Shown piece after piece: positions 35,756 through 43,423 of a stretch of 64,000 bases of DNA. The position numbers were made by a program, and so were the translations under genes. The stretch is taken from the NCBI GenBank assembly GCA_036725605.1, contig DAIMDW010000018.1:69454-133453 (forward strand), given 5' to 3'. Under the pieces are notes generated by a model. It was not told the DNA's origin. It searched no databases and saw only the letters and a list, made by a program, of their open reading frames with translations. The DNA comes from CALBTQ01 sp036725605 (GTDB taxonomy: Bacteria; Lernaellota; Lernaellaia; Lernaellales; Lernaellaceae). Numbering within the stretch: position 1 is the stretch's first letter; each line of letters begins with the position of its first letter.

Positions 35756-36265
35756 ATGCGCCGGTTTTACTTGATGCCGCTGATTTTGTGCCTGTTGCTC
35801 CTCGTCGTCGCCTGTGCGCCCGAGGACGAAGAGGACGACTCCACGACCGATGAATCGGTTCACATCGAACTGGTCGTCGACGAGGACGACGTTTTCGGCT
35901 TCGTGCCCGGCGCGGATATGGGCACGGTCGTATTCTCCGACACCGACGGCCTGGTCGGCGCGCGCATCAAGATGGTCGTGGAGGTCGAAGAAATCGACCG
36001 CTTCCAGGATCAGACGTTGGTCGCCACGCTCGAACTGACCAACAAGAACGCGATCCAGGAAGAGGATTACGTGGTGACCTTCGACGTGCGCAACAGCCGC
36101 ACCGAGTACGAATTCTACATCCCGCAAATCTGGACCGTGCCGACGATCCTCAACTTCGAGTTCTCGCTGCACTACCAAGAGGAAAACACCGAGGGCAACC
36201 TGGATGTCTTCACCGCCAAGCTCGACTACTGGTTCAAGGTCAGCCAGGGAACGCCGGCGACATAA
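35756..36265 (+). CDS. Acidic lipoprotein of unknown function, 169 aa
   Basis: CGGAGG precedes the ATG at 35756. A lipoprotein signal is clear (MPLILCLLLLVVAC, mature Cys followed by APEDEEDD). The mature part is an all-beta domain of about 135 residues with no family I recognise (VVDEDDVFGFVPGADMGTVVF, EVEEIDRFQDQTLVATLEL). The acidic residues after the lipid anchor match the poly-Asp linkers of other surface lipoproteins here. A weak promoter (TTGACA at 35689-35694) lies upstream. Confidence 0.7.
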   Translation: MRRFYLMPLILCLLLLVVACAPEDEEDDSTTDESVHIELVVDEDDVFGFVPGADMGTVVFSDTDGLVGARIKMVVEVEEIDRFQDQTLVATLELTNKNAIQEEDYVVTFDVRNSRTEYEFYIPQIWTVPTILNFEFSLHYQEENTEGNLDVFTAKLDYWFKVSQGTPAT

Positions 36266-36420
36266 ACAGGTCGAAAAAGCCATCCCTGATTTTTTCATCT
36301 ACAGCAAAAAAAGAGTACGGTTTTGTTTCCCTTCATTTTCGGCAACGACTTCCGGTTGCCGAAAATGGCGATCCACCCATGGATCGCGACAGGTCGAAAA
36401 AGCCATCCCTGATTTTTTCA
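36266..36420. repeat. Direct-repeat-flanked double-hairpin element, 155 bp
   Basis: Two perfect 32-bp direct repeats (36266-36297 and 36389-36420; start ACAGGTCGAAAAAGCC) flank two inverted repeats: a 12-bp perfect stem ATTTTCGGCAAC/GTTGCCGAAAAT (36335-36346 and 36355-36366) and an 8-bp stem GCGATCCA/TGGATCGC (36368-36375 and 36380-36387). There is no coding content. It separates the acidic lipoprotein from the subtilase and looks like a small non-autonomous repeat. Confidence 0.7.
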
Positions 36421-36497
36421 ACGACACAAATGCGTACGCGATTTTTCGTCATCCATCCGCCATTCCCTTTTCGCCGTCAAAGCCTTAAAGTAAGCGA

Positions 36498-38570
36498 ATG
36501 AAACGAATACTGCCGTTGCTGCTGTTGTTGTGTGCGCTCGGCGCGATCGCCGGCGACGGACCGGCGTTGCATTTTCACGCCGGCGACGTGGCCGCCCCGA
36601 CGATGTCCGCCGCGCAACTGAGCGCGCAATGGAAAACGCTGATCGACGCGGGACACCCGTTCCTGTTGCGTTTTGATCGCGGTCCCGCCCTGCCCGCCGC
36701 CCTGGAACCGCAAGCTTACGGCCTGCGCTGGCTGGCGCCCGTGCCGCCCGACGGCTACGTGGTCGTCGCCGCGCCGGGCGATCATCGCGTGCCGCCCTTC
36801 GTGCGGTGGGCCGGCGCGCTGCCGCCGATCGCGAAAATCGGTCCGGCGCTGGCGCGTGACGAAAACGCTGAGACCTGGCGCGTGCGGCGGCTCGACGAAC
36901 CGTTGCGCACCGTCGCCGCATCCAAGGCGCTGCCGTTGACGGCGCTGCTCGCCGATCCGCGCGTGTGGCAGGTCGATCGCGCGCGTCCGTCCTTCCAGCC
37001 CGCGAACGATCGCGTACGCAAGATCACCGGCGCGGACGTCGTGCAGCGCAATCCCTGGAACCTCGACGGTCAGGGCGTCAACCTGGGCATCTGGGACGAG
37101 GCCGACGTCGACCACTCCGACTTCAGCGGTCGCTTGACCAACATGCAATCGTTGGGCGCCGGCGAGCACGCGACCCACGTGGCCGGCACGATGGCCGGCA
37201 ACGGCGCGCTCAGCGGCGGACTCTACGCGGGCGTCGCGCCGGGCGCAAAAATCTTCGCCTGGGACTTCGAAGATCCGCAAACCGATTTGGCCGGCGAAGG
37301 TTTCGCCAACAACGTCGCCTGGATCAACAACAGTTGGACCTACTGGATCGAGGAATCGCTGGAAAACTGCTCGGCGCTAAACACCTACGACGAATTCACC
37401 GCCGCCTACGACGAATTCGCGCGCGGCACGTACGGCCAGGTCGTGGGCATCAACTTCGCCGCGGGCAACATGGCCGACATGTGGGATTGCGGCATCGCCA
37501 AACGCGGCGGCTACGAAAGCCTGCCGCCGCCGGGCACGGCGAAAAACGTGATCACCGTGGGCAGCGCCGACGACGGCAACACGGTCAGCTCCTTCTCCAG
37601 CCGCGGCCCGACCGCCGACGGGCGCATCAAGCCCGACGTCGTGGCCATGGGCTGCGACCGGATCGACGACGGCTACATCACCTCGACGCTGCCGGGCGAC
37701 GGATACGGCGGTCCGGGCTGGTGCGGCACGAGCATGGCCACGCCGCAGGTGACCGGCGCGGCGGGCCTGCTGCTCGAACTGGCCGCGCGCCGCGAAATCG
37801 AAACGCCCTCCTCATTGATCAAAGCGCTGTTCATCGCCGGAGCGCGCGACTACGCGTCGCCGGGACCGTCCTTCGCCACCGGCTACGGCCACATCGACCT
37901 GGTGACCTCGACCTCGATGCTCAACCGCGACGCGTTCGTCGTGGCCACGTTGACCGCCGACGAAATGACCTTCGAAAAAGAAATCGACGTGCCCGCCGGC
38001 ACCGCCGCGCTCGACGTCACGCTGGCCTGGGACGATCCGGCCGCGAATCCGACGGCGAGCATCGCGCTGGTCAACGATCTCGAACTGCGCCTGGTCGATC
38101 CCGACGGCAACGAACATCTGCCCTGGGTGCTCGACCCGGCCGATTACGCGGCGGCCGCCACACGCGGCGCGGATCACCTCAACAACGTCGAGCAGGTGCG
38201 CGTCGACGATCCGGCGGCCGGCCTGTGGAAGGTCCGCGTGAGCATCGCCCTGCTCGTACAGGAGCAGACCTTCAGCCTCGCCGGTTGGGCGCTCAGCCGT
38301 CTGGATTGCGATCGGGACGGCGACCGCAGCCCGGGAGAAATCTGCCAGGGCGACGACTGCAACGAGTCCGATCCGGCGATTCATCCGGGCGCGGAGGAAA
38401 TCTGCGAAGACACGATCGACCAGAACTGCAACGGCGAATTGGACGACGGTTGCCGGGAGATCGACGACGACGATGACGACGACGACGATACGCCGCCGCC
38501 CGACGACGGCGAGGAGAAAGGTCCGACCAAGGAGCGCGACGAAGACGACGGCGGCTGCGGCTGTTTGTAA
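36498..38570 (+). CDS. Secreted subtilisin-like (S8) protease with metal-binding motif and poly-Asp tail, 690 aa
   Basis: Signal peptide at 1-19 (LPLLLLLCALGAIAG). The catalytic triad is readable: Asp in LGIWDEADVDHSDF, His in GEHATHVAGT, Ser in GTSMATPQVTGAAGLL, with oxyanion Asn in NFAAGN. A Kp43-like beta domain follows (VNDLELRLVDPDG; NNVEQVRVDDPAAGLWKVRV). Next is a MopE-type putative metal-binding motif (DCDRDGDRSPGEICQGDDC; EEICEDTIDQNCNGELDDGC), then nine Asp in a row, and the tail ends in GGCGCL. It should act outside the cell or on the surface. No good ribosome site is seen; a weak TAAAGT box lies six bases before the ATG. Confidence 0.9.
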   Translation: MKRILPLLLLLCALGAIAGDGPALHFHAGDVAAPTMSAAQLSAQWKTLIDAGHPFLLRFDRGPALPAALEPQAYGLRWLAPVPPDGYVVVAAPGDHRVPPFVRWAGALPPIAKIGPALARDENAETWRVRRLDEPLRTVAASKALPLTALLADPRVWQVDRARPSFQPANDRVRKITGADVVQRNPWNLDGQGVNLGIWDEADVDHSDFSGRLTNMQSLGAGEHATHVAGTMAGNGALSGGLYAGVAPGAKIFAWDFEDPQTDLAGEGFANNVAWINNSWTYWIEESLENCSALNTYDEFTAAYDEFARGTYGQVVGINFAAGNMADMWDCGIAKRGGYESLPPPGTAKNVITVGSADDGNTVSSFSSRGPTADGRIKPDVVAMGCDRIDDGYITSTLPGDGYGGPGWCGTSMATPQVTGAAGLLLELAARREIETPSSLIKALFIAGARDYASPGPSFATGYGHIDLVTSTSMLNRDAFVVATLTADEMTFEKEIDVPAGTAALDVTLAWDDPAANPTASIALVNDLELRLVDPDGNEHLPWVLDPADYAAAATRGADHLNNVEQVRVDDPAAGLWKVRVSIALLVQEQTFSLAGWALSRLDCDRDGDRSPGEICQGDDCNESDPAIHPGAEEICEDTIDQNCNGELDDGCREIDDDDDDDDDTPPPDDGEEKGPTKERDEDDGGCGCL

Positions 38571-38588
38571 CGCGCATGAGGAGAGCGC

Positions 38589-38894
38589 ATGAAACGCATT
38601 TTGTTTTTAGGATTGTTGTGCATTCTCTGGCTCGCCCTGCCGGCCTGCAACGAGGATGAAGACCCCGACACGCTGACCAACCTCACCTGCGACGAACTCG
38701 TCGAGCAGATTTACGACGACTGCGAAATCACGCTGCCGCGCCTGGACGGCGCCTACCCGTCGCGCGCCAAGGCCCGCCAATATTGCCGCGACGACGAGGA
38801 ATACGACTGGGCGTGCGTCGACGATTGCGCCTTCGACCATCGCGGTCTGTGCACGTCGCTGTCGTTGTGTCTGGAAGATTGCCTACTCGATTAG
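38589..38894 (+). CDS. Small Cys-rich lipoprotein, 101 aa
   Basis: GAGGAG precedes the ATG. The signal peptide (ILFLGLLCILWLALPAC) ends in a lipobox Cys followed by an acidic NEDEDP run. The mature 80 residues contain eight further cysteines (LTCDEL, DDCEI, QYCRDD, WACVDDC, GLCTSLSLCLEDC), probably in disulfides or binding metal. I recognise no family. It starts 18 bp after the subtilase stop and may be co-transcribed. Its end overlaps the rimO stop by 12 bp on the other strand. Confidence 0.7.
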   Translation: MKRILFLGLLCILWLALPACNEDEDPDTLTNLTCDELVEQIYDDCEITLPRLDGAYPSRAKARQYCRDDEEYDWACVDDCAFDHRGLCTSLSLCLEDCLLD

Positions 38895-40232
38895 ATCGGC
38901 GAACAGGTCGTAATCGGCGGCTTCGGTGACGCGCCCGCGCACGATCCGCCCGACGCGGCAACTGTCCTCGGCGGGCGCGCGCAGGTAGGTCACGCCGTCC
39001 ACGTCCGGCGCCTGCCGCGCGCTGCGGCCGACGTGCGAATACGCGTCGTCGTCGTGCTTGTGCAACACTTCTTCGATCAAAATTTCCTCTTCGCCGCCGA
39101 TGCGCTCGGCCAGTTTTTCGCGGCTGATTTCCTGCTGCGCCGCCAGCACGCGATCCAGACGATCCCGCGCCTCGTCGCGATCGACCCACTCGTCCTGCGC
39201 GTAGGACGCCGTGCCCTCCTCCGGCGACCAGGCGAAGGCGCCCAGGTGATCGAACCGCCACGCGCGGATGAACTCGATCAACTCGGCTACGTCGTCCTCC
39301 GTCTCGCCCGGATGACCGACCAGGAACGTCGTGCGTAGCGCGATGTCGGGCATCGCCGTGCGCAGCCACGACAACGCGCGTTCGCTTTGCGCGCGCGTCT
39401 GCGGGCGGCTCATGCGTTGCAAAACGCGATCGCTGACGTGCTGCAGCGGCAGGTCGAGGTACGGCACGACCGCGCGGCATTGCGCCATCGTCGCGGCCAA
39501 CGCCTCGTCCACCCGCGCCGGATGCGCGTACAACAACCGCAGCCAACGCAGGCCGTCGATTTCGTCGAGGCGGCGCAGCAGTTCGGGCAACGACGAGTGC
39601 GGTTTTAAATCAGAGCCGTAGAGCGTCAGATCCTGCGCCACCATGTCCAGCTCGACGACGCCCCCGGCGACCAGTTCGCGCGCTTCGCTGAAAATGTCGG
39701 CGAGCGGCCGGCTGCGGAACGGCCCGCGCAGACGGCCGATAATGCAATAGGCGCAGGCGTTCGAGCAGCCGTCGGCGACTTTGAGAAAAGCGCGGTGCGG
39801 CGGCGTGCTCAGCAACCGCGCGAGCGCGCCCGCGTATTGTGGCGGGTGCGGCGCGAAGGATATCTGCCGCTCGCCCGTGCGCGTCAGGTTTTCCAACAAC
39901 ACGTCGAGCCGCTGGAAATCGGGCACGCCGATCACCAGGTCGAGCTCGGGCATTTCGCGCGCCAACTCTTCGCGGTACTTTTCCGGCAGGCAACCGACGG
40001 CGGCCAGCCAGCGCGTTTCGCCGGCTTGCTTGGCCTCGGCCATTTCCAGCAGCGTGTCGACCGACTCGGTCGTCGCCTCCTCGATGAACGCGCAGGTGTT
40101 GACCAGAATCAGATCGACCGGCCCCGTGGGCGCAACCTCCCACCCGGCGCGCCGCAGCAGCGCCGCGATGCCTTCGCTGTCGACGAGGTTCTTCGCGCAG
40201 CCCAGACTGATCAACCGGTAGGTGCGCGTCAC
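38883..40232 (-). CDS. rimO: Ribosomal protein S12 methylthiotransferase, 449 aa
   Basis: This radical SAM enzyme methylthiolates the conserved Asp of ribosomal protein S12. The N-terminal UPF0004 domain has LISLGCAKNLVDSEG and NTCAFIEEA with cluster cysteines. The radical SAM motif CSNACAYC is at C156, C160 and C163, followed by RGPFRSRP, typical of RimO rather than MiaB. A TRAM domain ends the protein (GRSARQAPDVDGVTYL). The GTG start at 40232 overlaps the upstream stop as GTGA, with GGAG upstream, so expression is coupled to the dehydratase-like gene. Confidence 0.93.
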   Translation of the reverse strand: MTRTYRLISLGCAKNLVDSEGIAALLRRAGWEVAPTGPVDLILVNTCAFIEEATTESVDTLLEMAEAKQAGETRWLAAVGCLPEKYREELAREMPELDLVIGVPDFQRLDVLLENLTRTGERQISFAPHPPQYAGALARLLSTPPHRAFLKVADGCSNACAYCIIGRLRGPFRSRPLADIFSEARELVAGGVVELDMVAQDLTLYGSDLKPHSSLPELLRRLDEIDGLRWLRLLYAHPARVDEALAATMAQCRAVVPYLDLPLQHVSDRVLQRMSRPQTRAQSERALSWLRTAMPDIALRTTFLVGHPGETEDDVAELIEFIRAWRFDHLGAFAWSPEEGTASYAQDEWVDRDEARDRLDRVLAAQQEISREKLAERIGGEEEILIEEVLHKHDDDAYSHVGRSARQAPDVDGVTYLRAPAEDSCRVGRIVRGRVTEAADYDLFADLIE

Positions 40233-41206
40233 GGCAGCATCTCCAGGAACGCTTCCAGGCGCGTCAGGCCCTGCCCGCTCAGCGGCCCGGGGCGATCGCC
40301 TTCGAGCGCCAGCATCGGTACGCGCAGCTGGTCGCGCAGCACGACCGCCTCGATCTGCCGGTGGCAGAACGCCTGCAGGTAATTGACGGCGCCGTTGGCG
40401 CGGCGGCGGGCGATTTCGCCGTCCAGATCGACCAGACGGTGCGCCAGGTCGTAGGGGTAGGTGTAGCGGCAGAACTGCTCGACCAGGTCGGTGCACTGGT
40501 AGGGCATGGCGAACTGGCGCGGCACCTCGGTGAAGATCAGCCGCGCCTCGTGTTGATCGACGATCTCGAACAGATCGGTGAAGATCGGCGGCACGCCCAG
40601 CAGCGCCAGCCGGCGATGACGGACCGCGCCGCGGCGCTTGTTCGCTTCCTGCAGAAATTCCTGCAACCGCGCGGCGAAGCCCGCCGGATCACCGCCGAAA
40701 TCGCTGGCCGACACCAGCCACGTGTGCAGCTCGCGCGAGGAGATTTTATTTTCCTCCCAGGCGAGGCGGTCGAGTTCGACCAGATGCCGGCGCAACGGAC
40801 GCCACTGCCGCCGTACGGCCTCGGCCGCGCTGAGTTCGACGCCCAGCCGGTGCGCGAAGTCCTCCAACGCCGCTTCGACCAACGCCGGTTCGGGCGAGGC
40901 CGGATAGGAAAACGGGATGATCGGCACGCCCTGGTGCGCCAGTACTTCGGCCAGCGCGCGGGTGTTCGAGCAATCGCCGGTCAGCACGGCGACCACCGCG
41001 TCGACCCGGCCGCGTTTCACCGCCGCGTAGATGCCTTTGATCCAGGCGCAGATGTTGGGGGGAAATCCTTCGCGCTCGGCCTGATCGAGCAGTGCGGGCG
41101 CTTGCTCGTCTTCGACGAACACGTTGTTCAAATCGACCGCCCGATGCCCGGCGGCAAAGATGATCTCGTGCGGAACCGTCGTGGTGATGCCGATGCGTTT
41201 GCTCAT
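40229..41206 (-). CDS. 2-hydroxyacyl-CoA dehydratase D-component-like protein, 325 aa
   Basis: The fold and motifs match the HgdB/FldC-type family: ICAWIKGIYAAV, VVAVLTGDCSNTRAL, GVPPIFTDLFEIVDQHEARLIF and YLQAFCHRQIE, where three Cys are candidate [4Fe-4S] ligands. True dehydratases need a second subunit and an ASKHA ATPase activator; neither is nearby, so this may be a stand-alone homologue of unknown role. It is translationally coupled to rimO (GTGA overlap). The upstream ribosome site is weak. Confidence 0.75.
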   Translation of the reverse strand: MSKRIGITTTVPHEIIFAAGHRAVDLNNVFVEDEQAPALLDQAEREGFPPNICAWIKGIYAAVKRGRVDAVVAVLTGDCSNTRALAEVLAHQGVPIIPFSYPASPEPALVEAALEDFAHRLGVELSAAEAVRRQWRPLRRHLVELDRLAWEENKISSRELHTWLVSASDFGGDPAGFAARLQEFLQEANKRRGAVRHRRLALLGVPPIFTDLFEIVDQHEARLIFTEVPRQFAMPYQCTDLVEQFCRYTYPYDLAHRLVDLDGEIARRRANGAVNYLQAFCHRQIEAVVLRDQLRVPMLALEGDRPGPLSGQGLTRLEAFLEMLP

Positions 41207-41225
41207 GGGTGACTCGGGGGGATCC

Positions 41226-41573
41226 TCACTCGCGCACCAAACCGAAGTACAACAGCACGCCGGTCACCACGGCGGCGCCGAGGAAAAACTCGGCCATCGC
41301 TCCGACGCCGACCACGTTCTGCACCAGGTTGCCTCCCTCGCCGGCCGCCTCCGTTCTTTCGACGGTGAAATGGTACACGGCGCTGTATCCCCACAAAGCG
41401 AACAGGACCATAAACAACTTCTTGCGATGGCGCGTGTAGATCATGCCGAAAATGAACAGCACAATGGTGATCGCGATGCCCAACTGCGTGGTCAGCGCAT
41501 CGAAAACCCGGCCGCTCACCACCAGACCACTGACCAATTGCCAATTTTCCGACAACCATTCCACGACAGTCAC
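41226..41573 (-). CDS. Small integral membrane protein, 115 aa
   Basis: A GTG start with GGAAGGG just upstream. Three hydrophobic helices are seen (LGIAITIVLFIFGMIY, KKLFMVLFALWGYSAVYHF, AMAEFFLGAAVVTGVLLYFGL), with a basic cytoplasmic loop RHRKK. I recognise no family. It lies 19 bp upstream of the dehydratase-like gene and 60 bp after a lipoprotein, so it is probably in the same operon. Confidence 0.6.
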   Translation of the reverse strand: MTVVEWLSENWQLVSGLVVSGRVFDALTTQLGIAITIVLFIFGMIYTRHRKKLFMVLFALWGYSAVYHFTVERTEAAGEGGNLVQNVVGVGAMAEFFLGAAVVTGVLLYFGLVRE

Positions 41574-41633
41574 CCCTTCCCTTCAGGTCGGACTCGGTCC
41601 GCCGGCAACGCGCGAAACGACGATCGCGGCCGA

Positions 41634-42203
41634 TTAAAGATCGGCCAGCTTTTTCGCCTGGTGCGTCAGCCGGTTGACCGTCTCCGGTCCTTCCTTGATC
41701 ACCTTATGAATGTTCTTGAGCGCTTGGTTGAGCGCCTTGCCGATCGCCGGGGCCTTGGTCACGTCTTTGACCAGCGACTTGTAATCCTTCGCCAACGCTT
41801 CGCCGGACGAATAAACGTTCTTCGCGCTTTTCAGTGCGGTCTTGAGCACCTTCCGGGCGAGCTTGGCGTTGTCCTTGGCTTCCTGCTGGGTCTTCTTGTC
41901 TTTCTTCTTGCGCAGTTCGGTCAACGTGTTGCCCAGTTTGTCGGCGGTGAAATCGGCCTGAATGTACGAAGCGTACAGCATCGCCGCGTCCTTGGAAAAC
42001 TCGTCGACCTTCTTGCTGCCGGAAACCACGTAACGCACTTTTTTCTTTTTCAAGCCGTCCCATTCGGTGTTCTCGTATTTCTTGTACTTCTTATCCAGAT
42101 CGCTCAGTTTGACGGTCTTCTTCTCGACGTCGCAACTTCCGGCCATAAGCACCAGTGAAAAAGCCGCCAGAACGAGCAGAGCAAAAAAGGCGTTCCGTTT
42201 CAT
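41634..42203 (-). CDS. Lys-rich helical lipoprotein, 189 aa
   Basis: GGAGG lies upstream of the ATG. Signal and lipobox are clear (ALLVLAAFSLVLMAGSC). The mature part is helical and very basic (KKYKKYENTEWDGLKKKKVRY; LRKKKDKKTQQEAKDNAKLARKV split by turns), unlike the acidic lipoproteins elsewhere in the window. It may bind anionic surface polymers, DNA or LPS, but this is speculation. It is the first gene of the operon leading to rimO. Confidence 0.7.
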   Translation of the reverse strand: MKRNAFFALLVLAAFSLVLMAGSCDVEKKTVKLSDLDKKYKKYENTEWDGLKKKKVRYVVSGSKKVDEFSKDAAMLYASYIQADFTADKLGNTLTELRKKKDKKTQQEAKDNAKLARKVLKTALKSAKNVYSSGEALAKDYKSLVKDVTKAPAIGKALNQALKNIHKVIKEGPETVNRLTHQAKKLADL

Positions 42204-42378
42204 GTGTCCCCTCCATAACCTTCGAATTACAGGAATAATCGTCGATTCATCCTAGGAAACCACGACAATTGGTGTCAACAGATTATTTATCGGTCGTTTG
42301 CGGAAAAAGTTAACCGTTTGACCGCTCGGAACCCGCCATGTTAAAAAATCATAATTCAGGTCGGATGAAAGTGGTCTC

Positions 42379-43416
42379 ATGAAACGTGGCATCGACGACA
42401 ATCGCACATCGCCCGCGCGCCGAAGGTGGTATTTCCTGCGGATTCTGCTGGGCGTACTCGTCGGCCTGCTGATCGTGCTCGGCGCCGGCGAGGGCTACCT
42501 GCGCCTGTTCGACGATTTCGGCATGAATTATTATGCGGAGCAGGAACGCTACGCCGAAACCATGCGCCTGAAACGGTCCGTCTCGCGCAACCGCAACGAC
42601 CTGCAGGGCGAATACGGCGGCGTGGACATCCGCACCAATGCGCAGGGCATGCGCGGCCCCTGGGCCAACAAGCACAAGGCGCCCGGCGTGTACCGCATTC
42701 TCCTGCTGGGCGACGAAAAAACCTTCGGCTGGGGCGTGCCCGAGGAAAAGACCTACGCCGCCCTGTTGCAGGGCATGCTCGACGCGCATTTCATCGGCAA
42801 GTTCGAGGTGCTCAACGCCGGCGTGCCCGGCTACGACCTGCCGCAGATGCAGGATTACTTCGAAACCTTCGGACAGATCTACCGTCCCGACGTCGTGTGC
42901 GTGCTGGTCGATTCCGCCGACATTCTCGGCGATCTCGACGCCGAAAAAATCCGCGACCGTTACCTGAAGGCGCCGCTGAAATACAGCTTCCTGGCGCGGC
43001 TGATGTACCGGCTGATCGCTTATCAGCCGCCGCCCACGCCCGATCCGCGCATCGCCAAAAAAGCGCGACGGGCTCTGCGCCAGATGGAAAAAACCTGCCT
43101 GATCGACCACATCGACCTCGCCGTCGTCTTCTGGTCGCTCAGCGATGATCAACTGCGCCCCCAGGCCATCGGCGCGCTGCCGAAAACCTCCGCGCTGGTG
43201 CACGCCAACGTGGTCGACGCCGCGCCGATGCTCGCCGACGTTCTCCCCAATACGGCCCGGCAGGGGTTGCTTGGCCATTCCCCCAGTGAGTATGCTCATG
43301 AACTGCTCGCGCAGCTTCACGTGGCGGCGTTGACGATGCGCACTCCCGGCTTCATCTTCCAGCGCCGCGACGGGCAGCCGGCGCCGCGCGATCTGCAGCC
43401 GCTGATGACGAAATGA
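42379..43416 (+). CDS. SGNH/GDSL-hydrolase-like protein with nucleophile Ser replaced by Glu, 345 aa
   Basis: One N-terminal TM helix (FLRILLGVLVGLLIVLG) precedes a periplasmic SGNH fold. Block I reads LLLGDEKTFGWGV where active relatives have GDS, so the nucleophile is Glu. Block II (VLNAGVPGYDLPQM) and the C-terminal helix with GHSPSEYAHELLAQ remain. The length fits the SGNH proteins found beside carbamoyltransferases. It is followed after 7 bp by the carbamoyltransferase. It may be a binding scaffold rather than an esterase. A TTGACC box (42318-42323) may belong to its promoter. Confidence 0.7.
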   Translation: MKRGIDDNRTSPARRRWYFLRILLGVLVGLLIVLGAGEGYLRLFDDFGMNYYAEQERYAETMRLKRSVSRNRNDLQGEYGGVDIRTNAQGMRGPWANKHKAPGVYRILLLGDEKTFGWGVPEEKTYAALLQGMLDAHFIGKFEVLNAGVPGYDLPQMQDYFETFGQIYRPDVVCVLVDSADILGDLDAEKIRDRYLKAPLKYSFLARLMYRLIAYQPPPTPDPRIAKKARRALRQMEKTCLIDHIDLAVVFWSLSDDQLRPQAIGALPKTSALVHANVVDAAPMLADVLPNTARQGLLGHSPSEYAHELLAQLHVAALTMRTPGFIFQRRDGQPAPRDLQPLMTK

Positions 43417-43423
43417 GGGACGA

